In this document: positions 62,273 to 64,000 of the stretch, piece after piece
Position numbering within the stretch: the stretch's first letter is position 1
Layout: each line of letters starts with the position of its first letter
Origin: JAYPAN01 sp038123715
Lineage (GTDB): Bacteria; Pseudomonadota; Alphaproteobacteria; RS24
NCBI GenBank assembly: GCA_038123715.1
Contig: JAYPAN010000004.1
Location: 1 to 64,000, forward strand
Reading direction: 5' to 3'
Length of the DNA: 64,000 nucleotides
Notes under the pieces: model-generated
What the model saw: only the letters and a program-made list of their open reading frames with translations
The model's database searches: none
Told to the model about the DNA's origin: nothing
Position numbers and translations under genes: made by a program

Positions 62273-63334
62273 TCAACCAAGCATTTTCGTTACCACCCGC
62301 GCTGTATGGTCAACCAGTGGAATAAGCCGTGCATAATTGGCGCGCGTCGGGGCAATCACTCCCAATACGCCGACAATATGTTTTTCGCTGTCTTGATAAG
62401 GGCTGATGATAAGCGATGAGCCGGACAGTGAAAACAAAGGCGTTTCCGCGCCGATAAATATCTTCACCCCGTCGCTTTCTTCGGCTTGCGACAATAGCGC
62501 GACCAGTTCCTGCTTGCGGTCAATATCTTCAAATAAAAGCCGCACCCGTTCCAAATCTTCCATCGCGGCCACATTATCAAGCAAATGCGACTGGCCGCGC
62601 ACCAGCAGCGATTTGGCAAATAAATCGGCATTGCCGCCATTATTGCCGATGTCGCCGGCCCATTGCGCCAGACCGGTTTCGACCAATTGCGCGGTCAGGC
62701 TGCCCAGCTCGGCTTCAAAGCGCGCCATTTCCTGCTGCAAATCGCGGCGCAATTCGCCCAGCGAGCTGCCTTTCAGTCGCGCATTGAGATAATTGCCCGC
62801 TTCGGTCAGGGCGGCAGGGCCAATACCGGCGGGCATGTCAATCACCCGATTTTCGACATGATTGGTTTCATCGACCAAAATTACCAAAATCTGCGTCGCC
62901 GAAACTTGCGTGAACTCAATATGCTTAATGCCGCGCGCCGCTTGCGGCGCCAGCACCAGACCAGCGCACAGGCTGAGGCCGGACAAATTGTCAATCGCTT
63001 GCGTTAGCATGTCATCCATGCCAGTGCCATTGAGCTGCGGGGCAATCGCCTCGCGCTCGACATCGGATAATTCACCTAGCTGCAACAGCCCGTCTATAAA
63101 CAGCCGCAGACCGGTTTGCGTCGGCAGGCGACCGGCTGAGACATGCGGTGCATAAAGCAGACCGGCCCGTTCCAGCTCGGCCATGGTCGAACGTATCGAG
63201 GCGGGCGATAATTGCGGCTCCAGCACATCAGACAGACTGCGCGAGCCAACCGGATTGCCGGTTTCGAGATAGCTCTCGACAATTTGCTGGAATATCAGCC
63301 TTGCGCGGTCGGTTAAATCAGCCAGATTGCTCAT
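62273..63334 (-). CDS. hrcA: Heat-inducible transcription repressor HrcA
   Basis: 353 residues. N-terminal winged helix (RARLIFQQIVESYLETGNPVGSRSLSD, SPASIRSTMAELERAGLLYAPHVSAGRLPTQTGLRLFID) and GAF-like core are complete. It represses chaperone genes through CIRCE elements. No CIRCE sequence was found in the window, so its targets, probably groESL, lie elsewhere. It is upstream of grpE and divergent from rph. Confidence 0.96.
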   Translation of the reverse strand: MSNLADLTDRARLIFQQIVESYLETGNPVGSRSLSDVLEPQLSPASIRSTMAELERAGLLYAPHVSAGRLPTQTGLRLFIDGLLQLGELSDVEREAIAPQLNGTGMDDMLTQAIDNLSGLSLCAGLVLAPQAARGIKHIEFTQVSATQILVILVDETNHVENRVIDMPAGIGPAALTEAGNYLNARLKGSSLGELRRDLQQEMARFEAELGSLTAQLVETGLAQWAGDIGNNGGNADLFAKSLLVRGQSHLLDNVAAMEDLERVRLLFEDIDRKQELVALLSQAEESDGVKIFIGAETPLFSLSGSSLIISPYQDSEKHIVGVLGVIAPTRANYARLIPLVDHTARVVTKMLG

Positions 63335-63482
63335 GGCCTTAATTTAGGCATTAAATCGCAGATTACCATAGGGGTTTAAGCCGCCCCCGCCCCCCCGCGC
63401 CCTCTTGTGAGACGCGGCAGGGCAGGCTAAACACAATGCATGATAAATGCGCCGCCGCGCGCCAAGCAAAGGAACCGCCCTC

Positions 63483-64000
63483 ATGACCTCATCCGATGTT
63501 CAACGCCCTTCCGGTCGCGCCGCCGCGCAATTGCGCCATGTGTCATTTGAAACCGGCATTTCCAAACATGCCGAAGGCTCATGCTTCATCAAATTCGGGG
63601 ACACGCATGTTTTATGCACGGCCAGTCTGGAAGAGCGCGTGCCGCCTTGGTTGCGCGGCAAAGGGCAGGGCTGGGTGACGGCGGAATATGGCATGCTGCC
63701 GCGTGCCACGGGCGACCGGATGCGCCGCGAGGCCAGCGCCGGCAAGCAATCGGGGCGCACGCAGGAAATCCAGCGCTTGATAGGGCGTTCCTTGCGCGCC
63801 GTGGTGGACATGAAAAAACTCGGCGAACACCAAATCAGCCTTGATTGCGATGTCATACAGGCCGATGGCGGCACGCGCACCGCGTCAATTACCGGCGCTT
63901 GGGTGGCGCTTCATCAATGCGTGGCCGGCATGCAGGCGCGCGGTCTGGTCGGTGAGGGCGTGATAGCAGACAATGTGGCGGCGCTGTCTTGCGGCATTTA
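63483..64000 (+). CDS. rph: RNase PH, 3'-partial
   Basis: The frame runs off the window edge after 172 codons. It starts at an ATG with AAAGGA upstream. RPSGRAAAQLRHVSFETG, GDTHVLCTASLEERVPPWLRGKGQGWVTAEYGMLPRATG and RTQEIQRLIGRSLRAVVD are RNase PH signatures. It trims the 3' ends of tRNA precursors using phosphate. The 148 bases between it and hrcA hold both promoters, but none could be assigned. Confidence 0.95.
   Translation, partial: MTSSDVQRPSGRAAAQLRHVSFETGISKHAEGSCFIKFGDTHVLCTASLEERVPPWLRGKGQGWVTAEYGMLPRATGDRMRREASAGKQSGRTQEIQRLIGRSLRAVVDMKKLGEHQISLDCDVIQADGGTRTASITGAWVALHQCVAGMQARGLVGEGVIADNVAALSCGI

Noticed and set aside
60755..63482. CIRCE element for HrcA
   Set aside because: No TTAGCACTC-N9-GAGTGCTAA-like sequence was seen near dnaK, grpE or hrcA.

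Overview
The window reads as a chromosomal segment of an alphaproteobacterium. The strongest clue is the gene order rho-hemJ-hemE | ppsR-maf-aroE-coaE-dnaQ-secB-fxsA-timA-smr, with mnmE-mnmG-rsmG-parA-parB nearby. This is the replication-origin neighbourhood of many alphaproteobacteria, including Caulobacter, where the origin lies between hemE and the DUF299 gene. Two perfect parS sites (32583-32598 and 34647-34662) and genes pointing away from about 42 kb on both sides agree with this. I cannot name the species.

Layout. (1) 1-7.5 kb: a visibly AT-richer accessory region. It holds a 5'-truncated SEL1/caspase-like protein interrupted by an assembly gap, an unknown protein, an EVE-HNH restriction endonuclease and a set of small exported proteins. 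Four of these share nearly the same signal-peptide DNA, and three carry the same upstream promoter-like element. (2) 7.6-18.6 kb: a complete-looking tricarboxylate acquisition and catabolism locus. It contains TcuA/TcuB, a TonB-dependent receptor, a TctC-TctB fusion, TctA, a membrane-anchored LuxR-type regulator with a TctC-like sensor, and a ModA-fold lipoprotein that may be an aconitate isomerase. (3) 18.7-25.3 kb: assorted housekeeping and unknown genes (GST-like, NnrU, AhpD-like, thioesterases, an OmpR-type regulator, L,D-transpeptidase, YggS, ThiE-like), plus a 44-residue lipoprotein at 20646-20780. (4) 25.4-36.0 kb: DUF3576-leuS-lptE-holA facing parB-parA-rsmG-mnmG-mnmE. (5) 36.2-41.9 kb: DUF255, dienelactone hydrolase, rho, hemJ, hemE. 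(6) 41934-42394: candidate oriC. (7) 42.4-53.2 kb: the origin-proximal rightward arm, then hisB-H-A-F-E-coaA. (8) 53.3-64 kb: PfkB kinase, nth, DUF2244, ogt, gpmA, dapB, dnaJ, dnaK, alkB, grpE, hrcA and the start of rph.

How the parts work together. In region 2 the likely route is outer-membrane import by the TonB receptor, periplasmic capture and inner-membrane uptake by the Tct system, optional trans/cis isomerisation of aconitate in the periplasm, and oxidation of tricarballylate to cis-aconitate by TcuA with TcuB passing electrons on. Transcription would be set by a regulator that senses the ligand in the periplasm. In regions 4-7 ParA/ParB with parS handle origin segregation, and the genes around them are mostly co-directional with replication. 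The most unusual items are the sensor-regulator fusion, the TctC-TctB fusion and the recurring leader/signal-peptide cassettes in the accessory region. No rRNA, tRNA, CRISPR array or transposase was recognised.
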